Shown here in pieces: positions 1-7,461 of a stretch of DNA of 10,219 nt. Positions within the stretch are counted from its first letter, which is position 1. Each line of letters opens with the position of its first letter. A model generated the notes under the pieces. It saw only the letters and a list, made by a program, of their open reading frames with translations. It did not search any database and was not told the DNA's origin. The position numbers and the translations under genes were made by a program. The stretch comes from UBA7236 sp031372705 (GTDB lineage Bacteria > Bacteroidota > Bacteroidia > Chitinophagales > BACL12), in contig JANMLV010000203.1 in the NCBI GenBank assembly GCA_031372705.1, forward strand, positions 1-10,219, read 5' to 3'.

Positions 1-1920
1 ATGGCACAAAATTTTGCAGGCGTTCGTGGTGCAAATGATGCAGTAAACGATATTATCATTAGAGGTAATTCACCTGTAGGTGTATTGTTTCGATTGGAAG
101 GTATTGATATTCCAAATCCCAATCACTTTGGCGATTTTGGCTCCAGTGGTGGTCCGGTTTCTATGTTAAATAACAACGTGTTGGCCAACAGCGATTTTTT
201 AACCGGTGCCTTTCCGGCAGAATATGGTAATGCCATTAGTGGCGTATTTGATTTAAAAATGCGCAACGGTAATTATGAGCATCATGAGTTTATCGGACAA
301 GTTGGATTGAATGGATTTGAATTAGGTGCGGAAGGGCCAATCAGCAAAAAAAATAAATCGAGCTATATGTTGAATTATTGCTATTCAACACTTGGTATTA
401 TGTCGGCTGTTGGCATTAATTTCGGGACAGGAACCGCCATTCCCTATTATCAAGATATTACAGCTCGATTAAATTTACCTACTCAAAAGGCAGGCACATT
501 TTCTATGTTCGCAATTGGGGGTGTGAGTCAAATTGATTTAATAAGTAGCAACGAAGAGGATACTATAGATAATTTATATAATAACGACCTTGACATTTAC
601 GATAGATCAAAAATTGGCGTAGTTGGAATCAGCCATCAATATTTGATTGATAACAGTTCATATACGAAATTTACGGTTGCCGTTTCATCTATTATCAATA
701 GAGATATTGTAGATTCTATATCCACAGAAACATTTGACCCTGTGCCTTTTTATTCTCAAAATTTTACACAAAATAAAATTTCTGCGAATTTATTTTATAA
801 AAAGAAATTTAATGCCAAACACAATATCCAAATTGGAGTACGTTGGGACGATTATATTGTAAATATTGTTGATAGCATTTACCGCGTTTCATTAGACAGA
901 TACATTACGCTAACAGCATTTGACGGGAACACTTATTTATTGCAACCTTATGCGCAATATCAATATCGCATAACCGATAAAATAATTTTAAACACCGGTA
1001 TACATTATCAATACTTAGGATTAAATGGCAGCAACGCTTTGGAACCCAGAGCCGGTATTAAATATCAGTTAAACGACAACAACGCACTGAGCTTTGGGTA
1101 TGGTTTGCATAGCATGATGGCGCCAATTGCAACCTATTTTAAAACTGTTGAACAAGGCGTAGGTAATTACATTACTCCAAACGATTCGATTGATTTTGTT
1201 AAAGCACATCATTTTGTTTTGGGCTACGATCGCCAACTTAGTGCACACATGCGATTAAAAGCCGAAGTTTATTACCAACATTTGTATGATGTATTAATCG
1301 ACAAAGACAGTTCATCTTTTTCAGTTTTAAATGCCGGTAGTTTTACTTTTGGCTCACCCGATTATTTAGTTAACAATGGAACAGGCAGAAACTATGGTGC
1401 AGAATTAACGCTGGAACAATTTTTAAACAAAGGCATGTATTTTTTAGTAACAGGTTCTTTGTATAAATCTGAATACACCGGAAGTGATGCCATAACGAGA
1501 GAATCAGCCTTTTCGGGTAATTATGTTGCGAATATTGTAGGCGGAAAAGAGTTTAGCTTATTCCCTTCTAAAACAAATCAGAAAACAAAAAAATCGATTG
1601 TATTCGATACCAAATTCACTATTGCAGGTGGCCAACGTTATACACCAATTGATTTAGAACAATCTATGATTAATAATGAAACAACTTACGATTGGGACAG
1701 AGCATTTGCTGAGCAATTTGATGACTATATGCGACTTGATGTTCGCGCAGCATTTAAAATGGATGGCAAGTTTGCGACTCAGGAATGGGCAATTGATATT
1801 CAGAATATTACAAATCGTAAAAACCCATTATATCAAAGATATAATCCGATTGAAGGAGAAATTAATACGGTTTACCAATTGGGCTTATTCTTGGTTCCAC
1901 AATACCGAATAATATTTTAA
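1..1920 (+). CDS. TonB-dependent outer-membrane receptor, 5'-truncated by window edge
   Basis: Outer-membrane beta-barrel receptor that would import or sense a ligand using TonB/ExbBD energy; the ligand cannot be told from the sequence. The visible part starts inside the plug domain (residues about 1-90), with the conserved Bacteroidota plug motifs IIIRGNSP (18-25), LEGIDIPNPNHFG (32-44) and GAFPAEYGNAISGVFDL (69-85). The rest to residue 639 is alternating aromatic/polar beta-strand sequence of a 22-strand-type barrel, ending in Phe as expected for BAM-dependent insertion. The signal peptide, any carboxypeptidase-regulatory-like domain, the TonB box and the beginning of the plug are absent, so the Met at base 1 is almost certainly internal and the gene begins upstream. 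No SusD-like gene follows; instead a sensor kinase starts 3 nt after the stop, implying co-transcription. The family call is secure; substrate unknown. Confidence 0.95.
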   Translation: MAQNFAGVRGANDAVNDIIIRGNSPVGVLFRLEGIDIPNPNHFGDFGSSGGPVSMLNNNVLANSDFLTGAFPAEYGNAISGVFDLKMRNGNYEHHEFIGQVGLNGFELGAEGPISKKNKSSYMLNYCYSTLGIMSAVGINFGTGTAIPYYQDITARLNLPTQKAGTFSMFAIGGVSQIDLISSNEEDTIDNLYNNDLDIYDRSKIGVVGISHQYLIDNSSYTKFTVAVSSIINRDIVDSISTETFDPVPFYSQNFTQNKISANLFYKKKFNAKHNIQIGVRWDDYIVNIVDSIYRVSLDRYITLTAFDGNTYLLQPYAQYQYRITDKIILNTGIHYQYLGLNGSNALEPRAGIKYQLNDNNALSFGYGLHSMMAPIATYFKTVEQGVGNYITPNDSIDFVKAHHFVLGYDRQLSAHMRLKAEVYYQHLYDVLIDKDSSSFSVLNAGSFTFGSPDYLVNNGTGRNYGAELTLEQFLNKGMYFLVTGSLYKSEYTGSDAITRESAFSGNYVANIVGGKEFSLFPSKTNQKTKKSIVFDTKFTIAGGQRYTPIDLEQSMINNETTYDWDRAFAEQFDDYMRLDVRAAFKMDGKFATQEWAIDIQNITNRKNPLYQRYNPIEGEINTVYQLGLFLVPQYRIIF

Positions 1921-1923
1921 CGC

Positions 1924-2994
1924 ATGCGTAAAACCGGTTCACAATTTAAAACTATACTGTGGGGAACACTGATTGTATCAGTTGTTCCCTCAGCTTTTGT
2001 TTTCTTTAAACGCTGGTTTTTAGGAACACAGGACCAAGAGGGATATGAAACTGTAATTGATTTTATTTTTTCTACCTTGTTTTCTGTTGTAGTAACATTT
2101 TCAATTTTTTTGTCGAATTTTTACCTCATTACAAAATTCACCAAAGCCAATGAAGATAAACTGAGTGACGCCAAAAGAATCATCATTTTCCTAACGTTAA
2201 GTTTAATTGCTTCCAACTTAATCATGTTTGTTGAATGGAAAATATTTAATACATTCTTATTCAAATGTGAAGGTGCAGTTGAGCGGGAACATATTTTTGA
2301 AAATCAATTGTTGGCAACTATTTTAGTAATTATTGTCAGCTTGGTATTAGAAATTAAACATTATATCGACAAATTGAAAACAACAGTTGCTGAAAACGAA
2401 AGACTGGAACGCGAATTTATTAAAGCGCAATTAGAAGGTTTAAAAATGCAAATCAGTCCCCATTTTTTATTTAACAGCTTTAATGCTTTGCAATCGTTGA
2501 TTGAAGACAATCCTGAAACGGCAAAAGTATTTGTTAAAGAATTAGCCAGCGTTTACCGTTATGTTTTGGATAAAAAAGATAACATGGTTGTTGAATTAAG
2601 CGAGGAGGTTAACTTCATGCAATCATTTGTTTATCTCAACAAAATCAGGTTTGGTGAAAACTTGGTGGTTAACACAAAAATAGACAGCGATTGTCTGAAT
2701 ACCTATCTCCCACCCTTAACATTGCAACTACTGATAGAAAATGCCATTAAACACAATATTATCTCATCGGCGAAGCCATTATACATCGATATTACAGCCT
2801 CTAAAGAATGGTTAATTGTGAGCAATAATTACCAACCGAGAACGGAGAAAATTCAATCGACACACATTGGTTTAAATAACCTGACCGACAGGTATAAATT
2901 AATTACTAAAGCACATGTAAAATTTGGTATCGAAAATACTGCGTATGTTGCTAAAGTTCCTTTAATTTCACAAGCTACAATAGACCAAGTATGA
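1924..2994 (+). CDS. LytS-type sensor histidine kinase (His_kinase family), four-TM
   Basis: Inner-membrane sensor kinase expected to phosphorylate the LytTR regulator encoded next to it. The N-terminal half has four hydrophobic segments (about 10-28, 46-70, 84-105 and 127-144) with no recognisable extracellular ligand domain. A short charged coiled-coil linker (about 146-172) leads to the phosphoacceptor box QISPHFLFNSFNAL, with His180. The ATPase part has the N-box LIENAIKHNI (Asn273, His277) and a G-box-like IGLNNLTDRY (315-324), in which the first glycine of the usual GIGL is replaced by His. The 356-residue length is normal for this family. The ATG lies 3 nt after the receptor stop without a clear ribosome binding site, suggesting translational coupling. 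The 3' end overlaps the regulator gene by 4 nt (ATGA). Family assignment is firm; the signal sensed is unknown, though linkage to the receptor suggests envelope or nutrient sensing (inference). Confidence 0.95.
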   Translation: MRKTGSQFKTILWGTLIVSVVPSAFVFFKRWFLGTQDQEGYETVIDFIFSTLFSVVVTFSIFLSNFYLITKFTKANEDKLSDAKRIIIFLTLSLIASNLIMFVEWKIFNTFLFKCEGAVEREHIFENQLLATILVIIVSLVLEIKHYIDKLKTTVAENERLEREFIKAQLEGLKMQISPHFLFNSFNALQSLIEDNPETAKVFVKELASVYRYVLDKKDNMVVELSEEVNFMQSFVYLNKIRFGENLVVNTKIDSDCLNTYLPPLTLQLLIENAIKHNIISSAKPLYIDITASKEWLIVSNNYQPRTEKIQSTHIGLNNLTDRYKLITKAHVKFGIENTAYVAKVPLISQATIDQV

Positions 2995-3743
2995 TAAAAG
3001 TGGTAATAATTGAGGATGAACAAATTGCTGCCGATTATTTGGAGAAGCTGCTAAAAGGCTATAACAGTGAGATTAATGTCATCAAAAAATTAGATTCTGT
3101 AGAAGGTGCTGTTTCCTATTTCAGCAATCATACTGCCGACTTATTATTTTGTGATATTCATTTAGCCGATGACATCAGCTTTAATATTTTCACTCAAATT
3201 AATCTTACCATTCCGGTTATATTTACTACAGCGTATGATCAATATGCAATTAGGGCATTTAAGTTAAACAGCATCGACTATTTATTAAAACCGATTGATA
3301 AAACAGAATTATACGCTGCTATTGATAAATATAAAAACCTAGCACCACCCATTGGGATTGATATCAATCGAATATTAAAGCATTTTAATTCAGCCGGAGA
3401 TAATTATCAGCAGCGATTTTTGGTTTCGAGCGGTAGTAAACTTAAATCGGTTCCCATTGAAGATGTAGCCTATTTTTATGCTGATCAAAAATTGAATTTC
3501 TTGGTCGAAAAATCGGGTAAAGTTTTTATTATTGACCATTCCCTCGATAAACTAGAACCCTTATTAAATCCCGAACATTTTTTCCGTATCAACAGGCAAT
3601 TTATTGTTGGATTTTCAAGTATTCAATCGATGATAAGTTACTCCAAATCGAGGGTGAAAATTGAACTTAATCCTCCTACCGACAAAGATACTATTGTGAG
3701 CGTTGACAGAAGTTCCGAGTTTAAAATATGGTTGAATAAGTAA
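2991..3743 (+). CDS. LytTR-family response regulator
   Basis: Cytoplasmic DNA-binding response regulator, partner of the preceding LytS-type kinase. Receiver domain residues 1-117 carry the acidic pair Glu8/Asp9 (with Glu10), phosphoacceptor Asp55 in LLFCDIHL, Thr79/Thr80 and the Lys100-Pro101 switch in YLLKPID. The LytTR DNA-binding domain spans about 141-249, with family motifs IEDVAYFYAD (156-165), LEPLLNPEHFFRINRQFIV (188-206) and a C-terminal region ending EFKIWL. The 250-residue length is standard. The start codon overlaps the kinase stop (ATGA), so the two are translated together. This is the last gene of the receptor-kinase-regulator unit. The following intergenic region carries direct repeats that could be its binding site, which would make the downstream lipoprotein gene a target; that link is inference. 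Confidence 0.96.
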   Translation: MIKVVIIEDEQIAADYLEKLLKGYNSEINVIKKLDSVEGAVSYFSNHTADLLFCDIHLADDISFNIFTQINLTIPVIFTTAYDQYAIRAFKLNSIDYLLKPIDKTELYAAIDKYKNLAPPIGIDINRILKHFNSAGDNYQQRFLVSSGSKLKSVPIEDVAYFYADQKLNFLVEKSGKVFIIDHSLDKLEPLLNPEHFFRINRQFIVGFSSIQSMISYSKSRVKIELNPPTDKDTIVSVDRSSEFKIWLNK

Positions 3744-3764
3744 TCAGCGGGCATAAATTGGCAA

Positions 3765-3787
3765 TAATCCCGGTAAAACAGGGATTA
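3765..3787 (+). other. Inverted repeat, possible weak hairpin after the LytTR gene
   Basis: TAATCCC (3765-3771) can pair with GGGATTA (3781-3787) over a 9-nt loop. It sits 21 nt after the regulator stop codon, where a terminator could be, but no T-run follows on either strand. It is therefore a poor intrinsic terminator and could instead be a processing or protein-binding element. Confidence 0.35.
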
Positions 3788-3811
3788 AATAAACGAAGAT
3801 TCACCATTAAG

Positions 3812-3847
3812 ATTGGTTAAATATGTATATACATAGCATTCGTTAAA
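3812..3847 (+). repeat. 10-bp direct repeat pair, candidate LytTR operator
   Basis: ATTGGTTAAA (3812-3821) and ATTCGTTAAA (3838-3847) match at 9 of 10 positions and are 26 bp apart start to start. The GTT core with following purines resembles LytTR-domain binding half-sites, which are known to occur as direct repeats. Classical spacing (AgrA, ComE) is nearer 21-22 bp, so the match is imperfect. The second copy covers the place where a -33 element would lie. The regulator encoded 70 nt upstream is the obvious candidate binder (inference). Confidence 0.45.
3822..3835. promoter_or_regulatory. Perfect 14-bp palindrome, candidate operator
   Basis: TATGTATATACATA is identical to its reverse complement. 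It sits directly between the two direct-repeat copies and ends 23 nt before the -7-like element. A dimeric regulator could bind here. It is AT-only apart from one G and one C, so chance occurrence in AT-rich DNA is possible. Confidence 0.45.
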
Positions 3848-3858
3848 GCAATTTCCAA

Positions 3859-3866
3859 TAATTTTG
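3859..3866 (+). promoter_or_regulatory. Bacteroidota -7 promoter element TAATTTTG
   Basis: It matches the Bacteroidota sigma-70 -7 consensus TAnnTTTG exactly. The only -33 candidate is a weak TTCG at 3839-3842 with a short 16-nt spacer, as might be seen at an activator-dependent promoter. Only 7 nt separate the element from the ATG at 3874, so the transcript would be leaderless or nearly so. Confidence 0.55.
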
Positions 3867-3873
3867 TGCTACT

Positions 3874-6162
3874 ATGCGATTTTACCACCTAATTATAGCA
3901 TTTCTACTAATTTCCTGCAGTGCAACGAATGCAGATGAAGTATTTATTTCAAATAATTGGCCCGATAAAAGTGTTTTGATGGATAACTTCCGCAGTCAGG
4001 ATACCGTAATTATTGTTTATGGCAAGGAAGATTATGCCTTAGCCGATATAATTGTAAATGGACTTAGCGGAATTGCGGCACCAAACGACAGGTTTGCTAT
4101 AATTACAAGAAGGGATGATGAAATTTCGGAAGCCGAAGTAAAGAACTTTCCACTTTACATTTTAGGCACTAAAAAGAATCTGATACTAAATAGATTAAAC
4201 GACAATCTCCCAATTCACTTTATTGAAGGAGGGTTTGAATTTGACGGTAAGAAATACCTTAAGGCAGATGATATTTTCAAAATTTCATTTTATCCTAACA
4301 TGTTTAATCCAAATATGCCTGTAACCATAATTTCAGGTAACAATGAGCAAAATATTATTGATTTTGTTCAAAAACAGGTTGGAGCATCTTGGGGTTATTT
4401 TTATTGGGATAATTGGGGCTATCAAATTTATGCTAATGGGAAACGTGCAGTACTCGGTAATTTTTCAACCGATTCAGCTCATTTATGGTCGTTAGATAAA
4501 AAGTTACATTGGGATTTTAATTATTCCGGTGATGCTATCTTAACAACTTCAGGTATTCAATATTTTAATCACGGCAATACTATCAACGAACAATTTTTAG
4601 CTGCTTTTAACAGTGATTTACAATCCAAAATTACAGCGCTGGAAACAATGGTTGGTAAGAAATTAAATCAGCCCATTGCTTATCACATATATCCAAAATC
4701 AGAATTAAAAGCCTTAATGCTTAATAATGCCGACCAAGAAATGATTGATTATGAAGGCAATGCAATTCATGCCGTTATAACAGAAGAATTTGAGCAAAAA
4801 TTTAGTGAAGCACCAATTCTGTTGGCAAGCAGGAATCTACTTGGAAAACCTTTAATAATGGTGCTTGAGGAAGGCTTAGCTGTTCGAATAACCAAAAATT
4901 GGCAAGGTGCAGATTATACCGGTATTGCTTCAAAATTAGCTAATGCAAATGCTTTACCCGGCTTAAAAAGTCTTTTGCTTAACAGTGAATTTGAAGGTGA
5001 GTCCGACTATTTATCACATATTGCAGCTGCCAGCTTTGTAGATTTTTTAATTAATAAATTTGGTCAAGATGTATTTTTAAAAAATTACTTAAAATGGAAT
5101 AGTTCATCATCGGAATTATTGTCGTTAGAAAAAGATTGGTATAATTATGCTAAACAATTTGAAGACAAATCGGTATCCATTAAATCATCATCATTAAACA
5201 ACCAAGCATTTTTAGCAGGCTTTAATTATGCGCATGAAGGTTACCAAGTATATAATGGATATATGGGTGCGGAGTCTGACCAATCTATCAGTAAATTAAA
5301 ATCAATTGGTGTTAACTCACTTACCATTATTCCGTATAGTGGTTTTGAATCTTTAACAAAACCACATCCTATTAATTATACAACCGGAGCCGGAACAGAA
5401 AACGATGCAAGTATCATTAGAGCAGCCTACACAGCACATCAAAATGGCATGTCGGTGATGCTTAAACCACAGTTATGGTCGTGGTTAGGATGGACAGGCG
5501 AAATAACTATGCAAAATGAAGCTGACTGGAATTTGTTTTTCGCTTATTATGAAAAATGGATTATGCATTATGCATTAATGGCAGAAATTTATCGATTCGA
5601 AATGTTTTGTATCGGTGTTGAATTTCAAAATGCATCGCTTTCGGAACACAATAAATGGGATGCTTTATTCGACAAAGTGCGCACTGTTTATTCAGGTAAT
5701 ATAACCTATGCTGCCAACTGGGGAGCCGAATTTGAAACGGTTTCGTTTTGGGATAAATTAGATTTTATTTCAGTAAATTGTTATTACCCGTTGAGTGCTA
5801 AAACTAATCCAACCGATGCGGAATTATTATCTGCATTTGAAAACAATTTAAATACCATTGAAAAAGTACATACCAAATATAATCTTCCGGTAGTATTTAC
5901 TGAAATTGGATTTAAAAGTATTGCCTCACCATGGATTGCTCCGCATAAAGATGCTGATGAACAAGATTACAATGAAGATAGTCAGCGCCGATGCTATGAA
6001 GTTATGATTAAGGCAATGGCAGATGAACCTTGGATAAAAGGTGTTTATTTATGGAAATGGCCAAGTTATATGGACTTCTCGAAAGAGTATACCAAAGATT
6101 TCAACCCTTGCAATAAACAGGCTGAAAAAACAATAAGTAAGTGGTTTCTCGAAAAGCAGTGA
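3874..6162 (+). CDS. Lipoprotein with degenerate gluzincin domain and GH113-like TIM barrel
   Basis: A probable surface or periplasmic lipoprotein (lipobox LLISC, Cys15) with several modules. Residues about 40-200 form an alpha/beta-like N-terminal region ending in a Trp/Tyr-rich patch (173-184). Residues about 210-430 resemble a peptidase-MA/gluzincin domain: LEEGLAV (331-337) is the usual third-zinc-ligand motif, but the expected upstream HExxH is missing (the aligned stretch near 314-320 reads PILLASR). Residues about 445-760 match GH113-like glycosidases: GFNYAHEG (449-456), MLKPQLW (529-535), IGVEFQ with Glu583 as candidate acid/base, and VVFTEIGF with Glu677 as candidate nucleophile. 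This points to hydrolysis of a beta-linked glycan such as a mannan, substrate unproven. It follows a two-component system and an operator-like region. The 5-nt gap to the convergent gene leaves no terminator. The GH call is good; the middle domain is inferred from motif resemblance. Confidence 0.82.
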   Translation: MRFYHLIIAFLLISCSATNADEVFISNNWPDKSVLMDNFRSQDTVIIVYGKEDYALADIIVNGLSGIAAPNDRFAIITRRDDEISEAEVKNFPLYILGTKKNLILNRLNDNLPIHFIEGGFEFDGKKYLKADDIFKISFYPNMFNPNMPVTIISGNNEQNIIDFVQKQVGASWGYFYWDNWGYQIYANGKRAVLGNFSTDSAHLWSLDKKLHWDFNYSGDAILTTSGIQYFNHGNTINEQFLAAFNSDLQSKITALETMVGKKLNQPIAYHIYPKSELKALMLNNADQEMIDYEGNAIHAVITEEFEQKFSEAPILLASRNLLGKPLIMVLEEGLAVRITKNWQGADYTGIASKLANANALPGLKSLLLNSEFEGESDYLSHIAAASFVDFLINKFGQDVFLKNYLKWNSSSSELLSLEKDWYNYAKQFEDKSVSIKSSSLNNQAFLAGFNYAHEGYQVYNGYMGAESDQSISKLKSIGVNSLTIIPYSGFESLTKPHPINYTTGAGTENDASIIRAAYTAHQNGMSVMLKPQLWSWLGWTGEITMQNEADWNLFFAYYEKWIMHYALMAEIYRFEMFCIGVEFQNASLSEHNKWDALFDKVRTVYSGNITYAANWGAEFETVSFWDKLDFISVNCYYPLSAKTNPTDAELLSAFENNLNTIEKVHTKYNLPVVFTEIGFKSIASPWIAPHKDADEQDYNEDSQRRCYEVMIKAMADEPWIKGVYLWKWPSYMDFSKEYTKDFNPCNKQAEKTISKWFLEKQ

Positions 6163-6167
6163 TGCGC

Positions 6168-6788
6168 TTAATAAGTAGAGCAATCACCTTTATACAAAAT
6201 CATATAATCAACAACCGATTGAATGGCAACAGTTTTCATATCGCGTTTAAGTGATTTGTTGTTGAGCACTTCAGCCGTTAATGTCCATACCGCACAAAAG
6301 TTGGTATCCATTGTTTTCTGAGCTTTAGTGAGATTTAATATTAAATGAATGGTGAAACTTGTTTTGTTTTTACCAAGTGATTTCTCTAACATATTTATAG
6401 CATCGTCAACATTAAAATAGTCGTCGAATGCAAGCAGGTATCCCATGCAAAATAATTCATCGGCACTTAAGTTATCTAAATTAATTTGTGCTGTTGTAAT
6501 ACCTTTCGATTTTGCCAGATATTCCTTAAATTTTTCGCTATTTTTTGTGCCATCGTAACTCCAACCAATAGCGTTTATTACAGCGGCTTTAGCATCAATC
6601 GGATTATTTTTATCTAATAGGAATGCTGCTATATCATCAGTTAATTCACGTTTTAATTCTGCATCTAAAACAATCGGATAATTATAATAGCTTGCTGCAA
6701 AATAGGTTGATGTAATTGGTGAATCAGCTTTTGCAGTTTGAATGGTAAAGGTTAGTGCGCAAATAATAAGGAAAGCTATTTTTTTCAT
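6168..6788 (-). CDS. Small secreted helical protein of unknown function
   Basis: I do not recognise a characterised family. The 206-residue product begins with a clear Sec signal peptide (MKK, hydrophobic core 5-17, likely cleavage after AKA at residue 21), giving a soluble periplasmic or secreted protein of about 185 residues. The mature part looks mainly alpha-helical, with a conserved-looking N-terminal SPITSTYFAASYYNYPIV (23-40), then DKNNPIDAKAAVINAIGW (59-76). There are three cysteines (114, 165, 203), so one disulfide is possible. Its start overlaps the stop of the upstream 4-TM gene by 4 nt (ATGA), indicating a translationally coupled operon and probably a shared job. The stop lies 5 nt from that of the convergent lipoprotein gene. 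Predicted from reading-frame quality, signal peptide and operon context. Confidence 0.85.
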   Translation of the reverse strand: MKKIAFLIICALTFTIQTAKADSPITSTYFAASYYNYPIVLDAELKRELTDDIAAFLLDKNNPIDAKAAVINAIGWSYDGTKNSEKFKEYLAKSKGITTAQINLDNLSADELFCMGYLLAFDDYFNVDDAINMLEKSLGKNKTSFTIHLILNLTKAQKTMDTNFCAVWTLTAEVLNNKSLKRDMKTVAIQSVVDYMILYKGDCSTY

Positions 6789-7426
6789 TTTGTTGAGGTT
6801 GAAAATTGCATTAATTCGGGATTGGTGTAAACGTAATATGCCAAAGGAATTGTAATTAAAAGTGCTATAATTAACGGTATGGCTATGCTTTTTCTTTCAT
6901 AATCCACTTTTTTACCAATAAATCTTGTCCATATTAACTCAGACATCAACAGCGCAAACACAATTGGTATTAAAATGGCAAAAAAGCTGCCCGGTGGCAA
7001 TAAGTAATAAGTAACAAATCCCGAAATCGCAGTAAATAGAAGAGATAAGGATACAACCTGCCACATTCCCGGCTTTTTAACAGTTTTGATGTTTAAAGCC
7101 AGTAATACCCCGCCAAAAAGCGGTGAAAAAAATATGGTAAAAGCGAGAATAGCTGTTTGAGAAAACAATACCGGCAAAGGACCTTTAGGCATTTCTGCTT
7201 TGCTCATCGATTCTATTTCAGGTTCCGGCTCCGGTTCAGCTTCAGCGCGTGCTTCAATCATTCCACGTAACTTCTCAACGCCTTGTAACTGCAAATTGCG
7301 TTTAGCACACTCGTCTAACAATGCCAACAGCATATCATCCACGTATTTCTCGTGATTTCTTAGCGCCTCCATCACATCATCATCACTTAATCGTGCCACT
7401 ACCAACCTATAACTACTATCCGGCAT
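6785..7426 (-). CDS. Four-TM inner-membrane protein with N-terminal cytoplasmic helical motif
   Basis: No characterised family recognised. Residues 6-46 form a short acidic helical motif (LSDDDVMEAL...YVDDMLLALLDECAKRNLQ) like small N-terminal motifs with a D/E-E-L...Y...A..E...R-x-L pattern that I recall from Bacteroidota membrane proteins. A Pro-Glu linker (AEPEPEPEIE, 63-72) follows, then four hydrophobic segments (about 86-111, 122-141, 147-163 and 179-199) with a PLFGG turn (102-106) and Lys-rich connecting loops, and a short Ser/Thr-rich tail. This suggests a soluble N-terminal domain tethered to a small membrane domain. The 7426 start is chosen because later Met codons would cut into the N-terminal motif. 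It is the first gene of a two-gene operon, and it diverges from the beta-propeller gene with 35 nt between start codons. No TAnnTTTG element was found for this strand. Confidence 0.85.
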   Translation of the reverse strand: MPDSSYRLVVARLSDDDVMEALRNHEKYVDDMLLALLDECAKRNLQLQGVEKLRGMIEARAEAEPEPEPEIESMSKAEMPKGPLPVLFSQTAILAFTIFFSPLFGGVLLALNIKTVKKPGMWQVVSLSLLFTAISGFVTYYLLPPGSFFAILIPIVFALLMSELIWTRFIGKKVDYERKSIAIPLIIALLITIPLAYYVYTNPELMQFSTSTK

Positions 7427-7439
7427 AGTTTTTTATTTA

Positions 7440-7447
7440 TATTTTTG
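7440..7447 (+). promoter_or_regulatory. -7 promoter element TATTTTTG for the beta-propeller gene
   Basis: Exact match to TAnnTTTG, ending 14 nt before the ATG at 7462. No convincing -33 TTG is visible about 20 nt upstream, where the divergent gene already begins. A start of transcription about 5-8 nt downstream would leave a leader of under 10 nt. Confidence 0.5.
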
Positions 7448-7461
7448 TCTAATAATTGCTT

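Larger units (their letters stand above)
3744..3873 (+). promoter_or_regulatory. Intergenic control region ahead of the GH113-like lipoprotein gene
   Basis: This 130-nt gap is the only sizeable non-coding stretch in the window. In order it holds a 7-bp inverted repeat (3765-3787), the direct repeat copy ATTGGTTAAA (3812-3821), a perfect 14-bp palindrome (3822-3835), the second copy ATTCGTTAAA (3838-3847) and a -7-like element TAATTTTG (3859-3866). The start codon follows at 3874. The packing of repeats immediately upstream of the -7 element is the layout expected of a regulated promoter. Individual elements are listed separately. Confidence 0.6.

Noticed and set aside
1676..1912. Short plus-strand open frame inside the receptor gene
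   Set aside because: It overlaps the well-supported barrel coding sequence in another frame and its translation shows no domain or signal.
1918..1926. TAACGC present after two stop codons (1918 and 8323)
   Set aside because: A six-base match at two junctions is easily due to chance; the second is explained by the non-canonical start reading.
3765..3787. Intrinsic terminator after the LytTR gene
   Set aside because: The 7-bp inverted repeat has no T-run on either strand, so it is listed only as a low-confidence structure.
3874..6162. Active zinc peptidase call for the large lipoprotein
   Set aside because: No HExxH motif is present in the gluzincin-like region, so catalytic protease activity is not supported.
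7456..7461. TTG at 7456 as start of the propeller gene
   Set aside because: Adds only two residues ahead of a proper ATG and leaves almost no leader after the -7 element.
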